64,000 nucleotides of DNA from Erysipelotrichaceae bacterium 66202529 (GTDB lineage Bacteria > Bacillota_I > Bacilli_A > Erysipelotrichales > Erysipelotrichaceae), in the NCBI GenBank assembly GCA_017161075.1, contig CP046174.1, positions 4,216,001 through 4,280,000 of the forward strand, in the 5' to 3' direction. This document shows, piece by piece, positions 34,222-43,584 of the stretch (the first letter of the stretch is position 1; every line of letters begins with the position of its first letter). A model generated the notes under the pieces. That model saw only the letters and a list, made by a program, of their open reading frames with translations. It was not told the DNA's origin and made no database searches. The translations under genes and the position numbers were made by a program.

Positions 34222-35915
34222 ATGAAACGTTTACCAATTGGTATAGAGAATTTCAAAGAATTGATAGATAAAAATTATTATTATGTTGATAAAACAGAGT
34301 TCATAAAAGATGTCTGCAATGAGAAGGTTGCTTTATATACCAGACCTCGGCGATTTCACCGAAATAGTGTCGATACCTTTGGTATCCGACAAGAGGCGCG
34401 CTAGTAGCGGGGAAAACGCTGAATATGAGTATGCTCTATTATTTCTTTTCTATTAAGGAAACAGAGAATGCATATCTTTTTCAGAACTTGAATATTTCAA
34501 AGGATACACAGCTACTGAAACATCAGAATCAATATCCGGTTATTTTTATAACCTTAAAAGATATGAAGAATAATTCTTTTCATAAGCAATTAGAAATGTA
34601 TTCCCTTTTGATACAAAAGGTTATAAGGAAAAACAAAGAACTATTAACGAGCAAAGATATCGATGAATTTGACAAGGAGAGAATAATCAATCTGTATCGT
34701 GGAGTACACAATGAAGTTGATTTACAAAATGCTCTTGGGTTTATTTCTGATTGTCTTATGCAACATCATCATAAAAAAGTAATCCTATTGATTGACGAAT
34801 ATGATGTTCCGTTACAAAATGCCTATTTGAATGGGTATTATGATGAGATGGTGAATTTTCTCAGAAATGTATTCAGTGCAGCTTTTAAGACAAATGATGC
34901 GTTGGAAAAAGGGGTGCTCACAGGCTGTTTGAGAATCGCAAAAGAGAGTATTTTCACCGGTCTGAATAATTTTAGGGTGGTTTCTATTTTCGATGAAATC
35001 TCCAATCAGCGCTTTGGCTTTACGCAGCCAGAAATTGATACGATGCTGCAGGATTATCAGCTGAAGGATTACCAAAAGCAAATGAAGGAATGGTATGATG
35101 GTTATCAATTCGGTGGCTGTGATATCTACAACCCATGGAGTGCCTTGATGTATGTGGATAAATTAGCGAATACAAGCAGAAGGGAGCCGGAATCCTTCTG
35201 GGCGAATACAAGCGGCAATGATATCATTTATCGTTACATAAAAGAAGCGAACCCAAAAATGCGGGATGAATTTGATATTCTGGCAGCTGGAGGAATGATT
35301 GAAAAGGCAATTAAGGATGATATAACCTACAGGGAGATGGATCAGATCAGCAATGTATACAGCTTTTTGTTGTATACAGGCTACTTAAAGGCTATTCGCT
35401 GTCTGGATGAAGATAAGCGGATTTATCAGTTAATGATACCAAACAAGGAAATTAAGCGGGTGTTTCTGTCCATATTCAGTGAATGGTTTGATGAGCAGGT
35501 GGAGCACAGCGGCAATTCCTTTGTGGAGGCTCTGATGAAGGAAGATCTAATACAGGCAGCAGATATTCTTAACAATATCCTGTTTCAATCCATCAGTTAT
35601 TTTGATTATGACGAAAAATTCTATCACGGTCTGTTAATAGGAATGCTGAGTGAATATCAAACAGTGTCCAATGGGGAAGCTGGACTTGGGAGATTTGACA
35701 TAGCAATCCTTCCACTGAGCCGGATGTCTAGAGGTGTGATACTGGAATTGAAGGTCGCAAAGCAGGAGGAGGATTTGCAGAAGCTATCGGAAGAAGCTTG
35801 CAGGCAGATAAGAGACATGAAATATATTGAGGGCTTACAGAAGAAGGGATATGAGGATATCCTTGGATATGGCATTGCCTTTTATAAAAAGTCTTGCATC
35901 ATTACAGCTTTATAA
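34222..35915 (+). pseudogene. AAA-ATPase-like / PD-(D/E)XK nuclease family gene split in its Walker A
   Basis: Family of PF09820 + PF08011 proteins, common in gut anaerobes and of unknown role. The first 45 codons (RLPIGIENFKELID, DKTEFIKDV, YTRPRRF) run into 53 extra bases and stop at 34402. The frame then resumes at GGG-AAA-ACG (34410), reading GKTLNMSML, so the original motif RPRRFGKT was interrupted between Phe and Gly. The remainder to 35915 is fully open: LLIDEYDVPLQ (Walker B-like), GVLTGCLRIAKESIFTGLNN, and C-terminal GRFDIAILP with ILELKVAKQEE, the nuclease core. ATG 34425 could start a product lacking Walker A. Recent loss is likely because the rest is undamaged. Confidence 0.85.
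34357..34409. other. 53-base insertion with a stem-loop inside the Walker A codons
   Basis: Removing these bases restores RPRRFGKTLNMS in one frame. The insert contains TGTCGATACC-TTT-GGTATC-CGACA, a 10-bp stem with one bulged base. 53 is not a multiple of three, and the insert also carries tandem TAG stops. No clear target duplication is seen. Origin unknown: a tiny mobile palindrome or a recombination scar. Confidence 0.75.
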
Positions 35916-35980
35916 AATGAATCATGATTTGTTCATGCTATTTCTAGTAGATAGTGAGGTTCTTTATAGGTTGACATTAT

Positions 35981-36012
35981 AAAAAGATTGCATAGATTGG
36001 CAATCTTTTTCA
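35981..36012. terminator. Bidirectional rho-independent terminator
   Basis: Stem of 11 bp AAAAAGATTGC/GCAATCTTTTT (35981-35991 with 36000-36010), eight-base loop. The A and T runs at the ends let it work for both convergent genes. Confidence 0.8.
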
Positions 36013-36070
36013 TTGAGCTTACACATATATGTGAGGTTATACTGATAACCTTTTAACTGCTTCATAAGCT

Positions 36071-36961
36071 TTATACTGCTTCTGTTTCCTTTTTCAGTAT
36101 TGCTTCCTCTGCTTTTTTATGTTCTTCCTGTTCCAGTTCCTTTCTTGCGAGCCGCTTGAAATCAGCATCTCTGGTCTTTCTCCTTGGAAGAAAATGTTTA
36201 GTAAAGGATCCCTTTCCACGTTTTTTTACATAGAAATACCCAAGGATAGAGAATGTTCCAGCGCCAATGAAATTAACCAGCAAGTCCTCCATGGTATCGA
36301 TCAGTCCAATATCTAGGTAACCGTTGAATCCTAGCTCCTTACCATTCACCGCAACAGAATGAATGCCATCGATCGTAATCGGAATATTACTGTTGGTCGG
36401 GTCCAGCATGACAGTCGTAATACTTTGAACAATCGTATCCTTCTGCATATCTGTTCCCATAAAGGTATCCATACCAAACTCAAAAAACTCCCATACAACT
36501 CCAATCGTCATGGAAAAGCAAAACGCAACCAGCGTCATGAAAACCGGTGATAAACGAAATTGGAGACGGTCATCATTATTTAACAAATCCACCAGTGAGA
36601 AACCGATTGCAGCAGCCAGAAACCCGTTCAGCGTGTGCAGAATCGTATCCCACATAGGGAATAAAATATAGAAGGATTGTATTTCACCCAATATCTCTGC
36701 AGAAAAGATAAACAGCAGGATGATGATTTCCAATGCTGTCGGCAGTTCGATTTTCAGCTCCACTTGTAAAAAGCTGGGAACTATAAAAAGAATCAGTGTC
36801 AGCAGACATAAGAATACATTTTCAAAATTGCGATTAAAAATCTGAAGAATCATTACAACAATAACGAGTGCACGCAGTGTCAGATAAACAAGAAATGATT
36901 TTCTGTGTTCCTTAATTTCCATATCAATAGCTTTTTTCATGGTCTGATATTTTTTTCGCAT
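36071..36961 (-). CDS. Polytopic membrane protein, DUF2238/YjdF-like
   Basis: 296 residues. About seven membrane segments between residues 25 and 245. The segment FPMWDTILHTLNGFLAAAIGFSLVD resembles the Asp-x-x-x-His patch of DUF2238 proteins (shown in part: WDTILHTLNGFLAAAIG), with GVVWEFFEFGMD after it. The C-terminal 50 residues are charged and helical, facing the cytoplasm. No function is known. The start is at the first of several close Met codons after AGGAGG. Confidence 0.65.
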   Translation of the reverse strand: MRKKYQTMKKAIDMEIKEHRKSFLVYLTLRALVIVVMILQIFNRNFENVFLCLLTLILFIVPSFLQVELKIELPTALEIIILLFIFSAEILGEIQSFYILFPMWDTILHTLNGFLAAAIGFSLVDLLNNDDRLQFRLSPVFMTLVAFCFSMTIGVVWEFFEFGMDTFMGTDMQKDTIVQSITTVMLDPTNSNIPITIDGIHSVAVNGKELGFNGYLDIGLIDTMEDLLVNFIGAGTFSILGYFYVKKRGKGSFTKHFLPRRKTRDADFKRLARKELEQEEHKKAEEAILKKETEAV

Positions 36962-37057
36962 AGAACACCTCCTGAATTTTTTATTACAATCATATATAAT
37001 TCTGAAGGAAATTTCAACAATTCTTTTAAAATATCAGATAATTACCATGTTTTAATT

Positions 37058-37437
37058 CTACTCGATATGCTTTTGCACCAGAGATGAGAATGCAGGATAA
37101 GTTTCCGCCATGTATGGATACTCATCGATTGCAAGAATAACCTTTTCATTAACTTTTGTATCTATAAAGTCTAATATACCTTCTATGCTTTGAAAGGAAG
37201 GAATAGAGAGTCCTGGAAGATAATAATTCGTGACTGCATTTGATAAACCTCGAATATTACTTTTTAAATCAGATTCAACCGCCATCATATAGTAAATACT
37301 TTTTCTCCTTTACAAAATTCGTTTATGAGCGTTGATTTTCCAACTCTTCTCCTTCCATAAATAACAGCAAATTCAAAGGTATTACTGTTATACATTTCAT
37401 CAAGTCTGTTTAACTCCTGTTTTCTTCCTATAAACAT
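37058..37437 (-). pseudogene. Truncated, frameshifted ATP-binding protein (AAA ATPase, DUF234-type)
   Basis: From the ATG at 37437 the frame reads MFIGRKQELNRLDEMY, then a Walker A YGRRRVGKSTLIN, and stops after FCKGEKVFTI at about 37287. The sequence continues in another frame as MMAVESDLKSNIRGLSNA ... VILAIDEYPYMAE (Walker B) ... SSLVQKHIE and stops at 37058. Full members of this family have 400-470 residues, so there is one frameshift and about 70% of the gene is missing. The upstream operator-like array is kept. Confidence 0.8.
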
Positions 37438-37452
37438 AATTGCCTCCATATA

Positions 37453-37489
37453 TTACTAAGTTATGACTTAGTAAGTTATAACTTAGTAA
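37453..37489. promoter_or_regulatory. Nested palindromes upstream of the truncated ATPase gene
   Basis: Three half-sites ACTAAGT/ACTTAGT in alternating orientation (37455-37461, 37466-37472, 37481-37487), including the perfect dyad AAGTTATAACTT. Looks like an operator array. The bases from here to 37651 show nothing else. Confidence 0.5.
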
Positions 37490-37651
37490 TATACCATGCT
37501 TTATGAATTGTCAATACAAAGAATATTCATAATCTTCCATAAATTATTATAGAAATTCATTCACATATGAAAGTTATTGATACTATATAATTCAATTCCA
37601 TATCATATGGGTATTTTCTATGTGAGCAATCAAAGTATTTAGATAATCATA

Positions 37652-37686
37652 AAATATCCTGTTACGATTACCATAACAGGATATTT
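37652..37686 (-). terminator. Terminator of the PTS-3 operon
   Basis: A perfect 13-bp stem (37652-37664 with 37674-37686), nine-base loop; the minus-strand end is TTTTA. It lies 17 bases after the aldolase stop. Confidence 0.78.
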
Positions 37687-37703
37687 CCCTATAAGATTAT
37701 TTG

Positions 37704-38591
37704 TTACTTTGCTTCATTTAAGTCCTGTTTCAATCCGGAAGAAACATATTGCTCTGCCTTCCATGCTTTATCTGCACATCCCAGAATTTTAATGAAATGC
37801 TTTGCTGTCTCCTTATATCCTTCTTGCAGCATCGGCATTAAGGCATAGATATTATTACCCTCCATACCGACCTCCTGTATTTTATTATATGCTCCGCGGA
37901 ACAAGTCATTCGCTACATTTACTTTACTGATACCAAGACGGCATGCTGTTGCCAGATTCTCATCACCGGTACCGCTGCCACCATGTAACACCAATGGTAC
38001 CGGAACTTTTTCTGCCAGCTCTTTCAAAAGATCAAGACGAAGCTTTGGCTTTCCTTTGTAAACACCATGTGCAGAACCGATGGCCACAGCTAGACAGTCA
38101 ACGCCTGTCTCCTCCACATACCGCACTGCTTCATCCGGCTGCGTTAAGGCCGCAATTCCATCCACAGCATAATTCTCACCGACACCGACATGACCTAGCT
38201 CTGCCTCTACACCGACACCTGCAGCATGTGCAATTTTCACAAGCTCCTTCACCTGTGCAACATTTTCTGCATATGGAAGAGAGGAGCGATCCACCATGAT
38301 TGTGTGAAAGCCGGCATGAATTCCTTTTACTGCATCCTCAAAGGTTGCACTGTGATCCAATATAAACGCTACCGGTACGCTCGCTTTTATCGCAAAATCA
38401 TGAAGCATGCGGCCAAAATACTGCATATCCTTATTATGTCCCCAGCCACATAGCATGATCAAGGGGGCATTCATTTCCTCTGCTGCTTCCACGCATGCTC
38501 TCAATGAAAGCTCATCTACAGCTGACAATGCCGGTACTCCGTAATGTCCCTCTTTTGCCCGCTGCAGAATTTCTGCCATACTTACTAACAT
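37704..38591 (-). CDS. Class II ketose-bisphosphate aldolase
   Basis: 295 residues, zinc-dependent aldolase of the fructose/tagatose-bisphosphate family. Zinc and phosphate sites: FILDHSATFEDA (first His), VEAELGHVGVGE (Glu/His), AIGSAHGVYKG (His), VLHGGSGTGDE (His and phosphate loop) and KVNVANDLF. It cleaves a ketose bisphosphate to triose phosphates. As last gene of the PTS-3 operon, it likely finishes breakdown of the imported sugar or polyol, although no sugar-phosphate kinase is in the operon. Confidence 0.92.
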   Translation of the reverse strand: MLVSMAEILQRAKEGHYGVPALSAVDELSLRACVEAAEEMNAPLIMLCGWGHNKDMQYFGRMLHDFAIKASVPVAFILDHSATFEDAVKGIHAGFHTIMVDRSSLPYAENVAQVKELVKIAHAAGVGVEAELGHVGVGENYAVDGIAALTQPDEAVRYVEETGVDCLAVAIGSAHGVYKGKPKLRLDLLKELAEKVPVPLVLHGGSGTGDENLATACRLGISKVNVANDLFRGAYNKIQEVGMEGNNIYALMPMLQEGYKETAKHFIKILGCADKAWKAEQYVSSGLKQDLNEAK

Positions 38592-38609
38592 CTTATATTC
38601 CTCCTTATG

Positions 38610-39653
38610 TTAAAATGTGATAATAATTCGAAATGTATCCGGACGTATTGCTGCTTCAAATGCTTCCTGTGCCTGTTCGCACGGATATACTCCGGAAACC
38701 AGCTTTTCCGGGTCAATCAATCCTTTGCTTAACATATTGACCGCCCGCTGAAAGGAACGTACACTTGGACTTACTGCTCCTGTAATAACCGTTTCACTGG
38801 AATGCAGCCAGTTTGGACTGATTTCAATAGGCTTATCTGGATGCTGTGAGCTGTACATGACGCATCTTCCCAAGGGTGCCGTCATCTCGACAGCCTGCTT
38901 AGCCACGGCACTGATTGGGGTCGTGTTAAAGACAGCCTCGGCACCGATTCCATTCAGATTTTTTATGTAATCAACCGGATTTGTTTTCATCGGGTTGATA
39001 GTATCATCACATCCCAGCGTCTTTGCCAGAGCACGACGTTCAGCATCCGGCTCACTCATGATAACGCGTGCACCCGACAGCTTGGCACAGAGTACATGCA
39101 GCATGCCCATGATACCTCCACCTAACACTGCAACATCATCTCCAAGTGCAATCTGTCCACGTTCAATTGAGTTCAGCACACAAGCCAGTGGTTCGCTGAA
39201 CACTGCTGCTGTATCGGAGAGTGATTCTGGCAGCAGATACGCCTGTGATGGATCAATGTTCAAATACTCTCCAAGCCCTCCTGTCCCTGGTATTTCCATT
39301 TCCTTATCAAATGGTGCATTGATATCAACGCACAGATTTTCTTCTCCATGACGACAGAAATAACATTTTCCGCAAACCTGAATCAAACGGGCTGTCAGCT
39401 TTTTTCCAATCGGAAACTCACGCTCATTTACGCCTTCCCCAATAGCCGCAATGCTTCCTACAATTTCATGTCCGCCAACAAACGGCAGCGGCATTTTGGA
39501 TTCCCGTGTAAATACACGCTGTTCCCAGGTACATAATGCACATGCTTTAATATGCATCAGTATTTTGCCCGGCTTTACATCAAGACGCCGAACCTCTTTC
39601 ACCTCAACCTTATGATCATCTGTAATTGCTACTACCTTCATTTTCTCATTCAT
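38610..39653 (-). CDS. Zinc-dependent medium-chain alcohol/polyol dehydrogenase
   Basis: 347 residues, MDR superfamily (sorbitol/threonine dehydrogenase type). Catalytic zinc: CALCTWEQR and GGHEIVG; structural zinc: CGKCYFCRHGEENLC with four cysteines; NAD fold: VAVLGGGIMGMLHV. The catalytic Cys segment lacks the usual C-G-T-D. The ATG at 39653 follows GGAGG; the frame upstream (to 39680) belongs to the preceding gene's end. Probably oxidises the phosphorylated polyol or ketose from PTS-3. Confidence 0.9.
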   Translation of the reverse strand: MNEKMKVVAITDDHKVEVKEVRRLDVKPGKILMHIKACALCTWEQRVFTRESKMPLPFVGGHEIVGSIAAIGEGVNEREFPIGKKLTARLIQVCGKCYFCRHGEENLCVDINAPFDKEMEIPGTGGLGEYLNIDPSQAYLLPESLSDTAAVFSEPLACVLNSIERGQIALGDDVAVLGGGIMGMLHVLCAKLSGARVIMSEPDAERRALAKTLGCDDTINPMKTNPVDYIKNLNGIGAEAVFNTTPISAVAKQAVEMTAPLGRCVMYSSQHPDKPIEISPNWLHSSETVITGAVSPSVRSFQRAVNMLSKGLIDPEKLVSGVYPCEQAQEAFEAAIRPDTFRIIITF

Positions 39654-40806
39654 ATGCTGTCCTCCATTCTTTTCCATCATATAATTCCTGATACATTGCT
39701 TTTAATTCAGCCGCAGAGAAGGTCTTTGGTGCACACTGCACATTGGCATCCTGCATAGCCTGCTTCACATAGGTATCAATTTTACACATATAGGCTTCAC
39801 GGTCGATACCGGCTGCCCGTAGGGTAATCGGCATATTTATATTGTGATACATCTCCCATATCCTTGCTATCAGACGCTCCTGTTTTTCCATAGAGGTCCC
39901 ACAGATTCCCAACTGATCAGCCACTTCCTCATACAAAGGCTGCGGCAGCAGATGACACATCGTATACGGCAGAATAAGCCCGGTCATCAGTCCATGCGGC
40001 TTTCTGAAATCACCGCCGGCCTGATCCATTCCATGTGCCATACCGGTAATGGAGTTATTGATACATGCACCTGCAATCGTTGCACTCAAATGAATATCAC
40101 GACGTGCATTCAAATCACCATTGCAGGAAGCCTCCAGCTGTTTAATTATCTGCACGGCTGCCTGAACACTCTGCATCCGTACCATATCCGAAGCCAGAAC
40201 AGATATACCCGCCTCTAATGCGTGGGCAAGAGCATCACATCCGGAGAATGCAATGACGTGCTTGGGAAGACTGATCAACAGGTCATAATCAAGAATAGCT
40301 GTGCTTGGTATGATTTCATTGCTTAAAACCATACACTTTCTCTTCTCTGTATCCTTTACTACCGCACAGCCTGTTGTTTCAGAGCCTGTTCCACTGGTTG
40401 TAGGAATGGCAATTAGTTCCTTTTCCCTTGTGAATGATTCCACAGCATATGGGGCAAATGCCTGTTCCCATGTATAATCAGGGTATTCTGTAAACAGCCA
40501 TAGCACCTTCGCACTATCCATAACAGAGCCACCTCCGATTGCCACAAATACATCCGGATCAAAGCGCTGCGCTTTTAGAATAGACGGTTCCAATAGCTCT
40601 GTAGTAGGCTCCTGCGGCATATTACACAGGACTTCATAATCGCAGTCCTTTAGAAGCTCATTGAATAGCTTTGTTTCAAGCTGTAATGCCTTCAGAACAT
40701 TTTCATCGACAACCAAGCCGATTTTTTTATCCTTCCACCGCTGCAGTTCACGAATTGCACCATTTCCCATGATATACTTCGTTGTTTGGTATTGTTTAAT
40801 CTCCAT
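39646..40806 (-). CDS. Iron-containing alcohol dehydrogenase
   Basis: 386 residues, group III (Fe) alcohol dehydrogenase. NAD site AIGGGSVMDSAK and IPTTSGTGSE; metal site Asp and His in SGCDALAHALE, MAHGMDQAGGDF and KPHGLMTGLILP. It overlaps the zinc dehydrogenase gene by eight bases. Two unrelated alcohol dehydrogenases side by side suggest two redox steps or two substrates. Confidence 0.92.
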   Translation of the reverse strand: MEIKQYQTTKYIMGNGAIRELQRWKDKKIGLVVDENVLKALQLETKLFNELLKDCDYEVLCNMPQEPTTELLEPSILKAQRFDPDVFVAIGGGSVMDSAKVLWLFTEYPDYTWEQAFAPYAVESFTREKELIAIPTTSGTGSETTGCAVVKDTEKRKCMVLSNEIIPSTAILDYDLLISLPKHVIAFSGCDALAHALEAGISVLASDMVRMQSVQAAVQIIKQLEASCNGDLNARRDIHLSATIAGACINNSITGMAHGMDQAGGDFRKPHGLMTGLILPYTMCHLLPQPLYEEVADQLGICGTSMEKQERLIARIWEMYHNINMPITLRAAGIDREAYMCKIDTYVKQAMQDANVQCAPKTFSAAELKAMYQELYDGKEWRTAYE

Positions 40807-40817
40807 TTATTGCCTCC

Positions 40818-41654
40818 CTATACACTCAAAATTCCCGTTAATCCGCCAATCACACCAATAGCGATTATGACTAGCATTACCAAAACACTTGATTTCCCTG
40901 CTTTCAGCAGCTTATAGCAGCCCAGTGTCAGCAGCAGTGGAAGCATACTTGGAAGAATAGCATCAAATAGCTGCTCCTGCATGGAGAAGCTTCCCTCTGC
41001 CTGTGGTATGCTGATACCGCATTTCATAGTCACAAAATTAACAACCAATGCTCCCAGCACCATGCAACCCATAATACTCGCTGCGGATATCAAACGTTTA
41101 ATAACACCATTCTCAAGCATGCTGAGAATTGCATCTGAACCTTTACGATATCCCAGTAAAAAGCCAAAGCGTGATATGCCGAATACAATAACTGCCATAA
41201 CCAATGAGAATACTAGAGGAATGACCCAGTTACCACCTTTTGCAAAATCTACAGCGAATGCAATAAGCAAGGGGAGAATGACACCCTGTATCAGGGTATC
41301 ACCAATACCCGAAAGCGGCCCCATCAATCCGGTTTTAATTGAGGTGATTGCATCATTATCAAGTTCAGCTCCCAATGCCTTCTGTTCTTCCATTGCCAGA
41401 ACCAGGCCAACAATCGATGATCCCAGACAAGGCTCACAATTAAAGAAGCTGGTATGACGCTGCATAGCCTCTATACGTAAATCCTTATTATCCTTGTAAA
41501 ACCTTCGAAAGGCCGGTGTCATAGCATGAAGAAAGCCGATTCCCATCATACTCTCATAATTGTAGCAGGCCTGATTATTGAACAGCCATAGCAACCAGGC
41601 TCTATTAACCTCTTTACTGGTAAGCAGGGTTTTCTTTTCCATAGTTTCACTCAT
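40818..41654 (-). CDS. PTS mannose-family EIID membrane component (system 3)
   Basis: 278 residues. EIID start LTSKEVNRAWLLWLFNNQ, then TGLMGPLSGIGDTLIQG in the centre. The start overlaps EIIC by four bases. More diverged from systems 1 and 2 than those are from each other. Confidence 0.92.
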   Translation of the reverse strand: MSETMEKKTLLTSKEVNRAWLLWLFNNQACYNYESMMGIGFLHAMTPAFRRFYKDNKDLRIEAMQRHTSFFNCEPCLGSSIVGLVLAMEEQKALGAELDNDAITSIKTGLMGPLSGIGDTLIQGVILPLLIAFAVDFAKGGNWVIPLVFSLVMAVIVFGISRFGFLLGYRKGSDAILSMLENGVIKRLISAASIMGCMVLGALVVNFVTMKCGISIPQAEGSFSMQEQLFDAILPSMLPLLLTLGCYKLLKAGKSSVLVMLVIIAIGVIGGLTGILSV

Positions 41655-42406
41655 GCCGCATTACCTCCTGTACTCTCTTTTTTCTGTGTATAGACGATTG
41701 CAATACAAAGGGATATAAATCCAATCGCAATCATACTCAATCCCGAATATACAGAAATCAAGAACCCGATGAAGAAAAAGATTTTTGCTTCTCCTTTGAA
41801 AATATACATCAGAGTCAGACCAATACCAAGAGCAGGCATCATCCCTCCAATAATCATAAGGATGTTTAAAACAGTCCCACCTAAAGCATCAATAATACCC
41901 TGAATATAGCTGGCTCCGAAATAGCATGCCAGCATACACGGAACAAAGGTAAGCACAAACAGCATTAACTGCGGCAATAATACAGAAGGAATCCAAACCT
42001 TTCCTGCCTCGCCTTTTTCCGCTAAATGATCTGCCATATGTGCAAATACGGAATCCAGTGTCAGACGTCCGAACCACAATAAGGTACCGATCAATCCAAT
42101 CGGAACAGCAATCGCCAGAGCAGCTTCCGTATCCAATCCTCCTGTTATACCCAAAGCGGCTCCCAAAATCCCAGCCAGACACATATCTCCGGGTAAAGCA
42201 CCACCTGCTGATATAAACCCGACATACATCAGGTTTATGGTAGCTCCTATCATGGTTCCCTGTGCGGGATCACCAAGAATCATCCCTGTCAGGCAACCAC
42301 TTATCAAAGGTCTGTAGACGGAATAATAACCAACCGGTCCTGCAATGATCGAGCTATTCCCCAAATAATAAATAATCCCCAGTAAAACAGCCTGTAAAAT
42401 ACTCAT
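41651..42406 (-). CDS. PTS mannose-family EIIC membrane component (system 3)
   Basis: 251 residues, about eight membrane segments. Signature ISGCLTGMILGDPAQGTMIG near residue 33 and ALPGDMCLAGILGAALGITGG after it. GGAGAGG precedes the ATG. Confidence 0.92.
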   Translation of the reverse strand: MSILQAVLLGIIYYLGNSSIIAGPVGYYSVYRPLISGCLTGMILGDPAQGTMIGATINLMYVGFISAGGALPGDMCLAGILGAALGITGGLDTEAALAIAVPIGLIGTLLWFGRLTLDSVFAHMADHLAEKGEAGKVWIPSVLLPQLMLFVLTFVPCMLACYFGASYIQGIIDALGGTVLNILMIIGGMMPALGIGLTLMYIFKGEAKIFFFIGFLISVYSGLSMIAIGFISLCIAIVYTQKKESTGGNAA

Positions 42407-42422
42407 AAATACCTCTCCTTTC

Positions 42423-42905
42423 CTATCCGCTTATCATTTTACCAACATCACTTGGTGACTCATTCGGTACCAACTGATAATACATCGGGATATGCTTATT
42501 CATGATGCGCTGCATACACTCTATTTCCTCTTCACTTGCTGATACATTGCGATTAAATTTTCTGCGGCCTGACTTTGCCCCCATTCCTCCAAGAATAACT
42601 TTATCCAGCAGAATTCCTTCATCAATTAAAGCCTCAACCACCTGTGGTGTCTTAACCAAAATGATTATTCGTTCTTTATCCTTAGCCTCCCTTTTCAACT
42701 CACACACTCCGTTTGCTATATTGTATATATCAATACGAATATCGGAAGGTGCTGCTGCTTTAATGATTTTCTGCAAAAAAACATCCTTCACCAATGCCTC
42801 ATCAATTATTACGATCCGATTACCCTCAGTCTGCTTTACCCATGCTGTAACAACCTGTCCATGTATAAGACGGTCATCAATACGGCATAACACAATATGT
42901 TTCAT
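42423..42905 (-). CDS. PTS mannose-family EIIB component (system 3)
   Basis: 160 residues with active site CRIDDRLIHGQVVTAW (His15) and the later KVILGGMGAKSGRRK block. It lies two bases after the EIIA stop. Length and motifs are normal. Confidence 0.93.
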   Translation of the reverse strand: MKHIVLCRIDDRLIHGQVVTAWVKQTEGNRIVIIDEALVKDVFLQKIIKAAAPSDIRIDIYNIANGVCELKREAKDKERIIILVKTPQVVEALIDEGILLDKVILGGMGAKSGRRKFNRNVSASEEEIECMQRIMNKHIPMYYQLVPNESPSDVGKMISG

Positions 42906-42907
42906 GT

Positions 42908-43309
42908 TTAATCCTCCTTCAGCATTTCATTAACATGAATGAGCGTTTTCATTCCCTCTGACATTATGTGTACTATCAGCGACTTCAGCTCCAATTGCAT
43001 TCTTGAACAGAGAATCTCCAGTAAAATGGGAAGATTGATTCCTGTCAGGTGTTCAAATGTGTGATCCTTCATCAATGACGCTGTAACATTAAACGGACTT
43101 CCTGAGCGCATATCTGTTAGAATCAGTATTTCACTTCCTTTTCGTGTACAGCTAATTGCCTGCAAAATAGACTCTCTCAGCTGTTCAACGCTTTCACCTA
43201 AATAGAAGCCGAATGCCTGTACATTTTCCTGTTCCCCCATAATGAGTTCACTGCTTGCCAGCATCGCTTTTCCATATTCGCCATGTGTAACGATTATGAT
43301 ATCAATCAT
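42908..43309 (-). CDS. PTS mannose-family EIIA component (system 3)
   Basis: 133 residues, His9 in IIIVTHGEYGKAML and ILTDMRSGSPFN as second block. The frame opens at 43342, but the ATG at 43309 with AAGGAGG seven bases away gives the family N-terminus. First gene of the PTS-3 operon. Confidence 0.92.
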   Translation of the reverse strand: MIDIIIVTHGEYGKAMLASSELIMGEQENVQAFGFYLGESVEQLRESILQAISCTRKGSEILILTDMRSGSPFNVTASLMKDHTFEHLTGINLPILLEILCSRMQLELKSLIVHIMSEGMKTLIHVNEMLKED

Positions 43310-43340
43310 ATACAGCTTCCTCCTTTTCCTTTCTGATGTC

Positions 43341-43370
43341 ATCTTATCATCGTCCCTTTTGAGTGGTCAA
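43341..43370 (-). promoter_or_regulatory. Sigma-A-type promoter of the PTS-3 operon
   Basis: The minus strand has TTGACC (43365-43370), an 18-base spacer and TAAGAT (43341-43346), about 32 bases before the EIIA start. No -24/-12 element is found anywhere between the operon and its regulator, in contrast to PTS-1 and PTS-2. Confidence 0.65.
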
Positions 43371-43387
43371 AAAAGTTCCTATTTCAA

Positions 43388-43407
43388 CACACTCAGGAAA
43401 GCGTGTG
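43388..43407. promoter_or_regulatory. Inverted repeat just upstream of the PTS-3 -35 box
   Basis: CACAC (43388-43392) and GTGTG (43403-43407) with ten bases between, extended on both sides by partly paired TTCA/GAA. It is placed where a class I/II activator would bind. Confidence 0.4.
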
Positions 43408-43584
43408 AAGAAAAAAGAACGGATTTACAAGCTTTTAATCCAATGATTTCCAGCGAAAACATACATTACATGTATATTTTTCAAAAAGCAGACACACTTT
43501 TAGACTTTTATATGCATTTTTATTCTTACTGTGTTATTATGAAGAAGAAAATTACACAAAAAAAACTGAAGAGGGAGTGATTTT

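Noticed and set aside
34357..34409. Translational bypassing element (gene 60 or byp type) within the ATPase gene
   Set aside because: A bypass needs matching take-off and landing codons. The codon before the gap is TTT and the one before the resumed frame is GCG, so ribosome hopping is not supported; simple disruption fits better.
43343..43584. Sigma-54 promoter for PTS-3, expected by analogy with PTS-1 and PTS-2
   Set aside because: Neither strand has a TGGC-N8-TTGC-type element; a sigma-A-type promoter is present instead.
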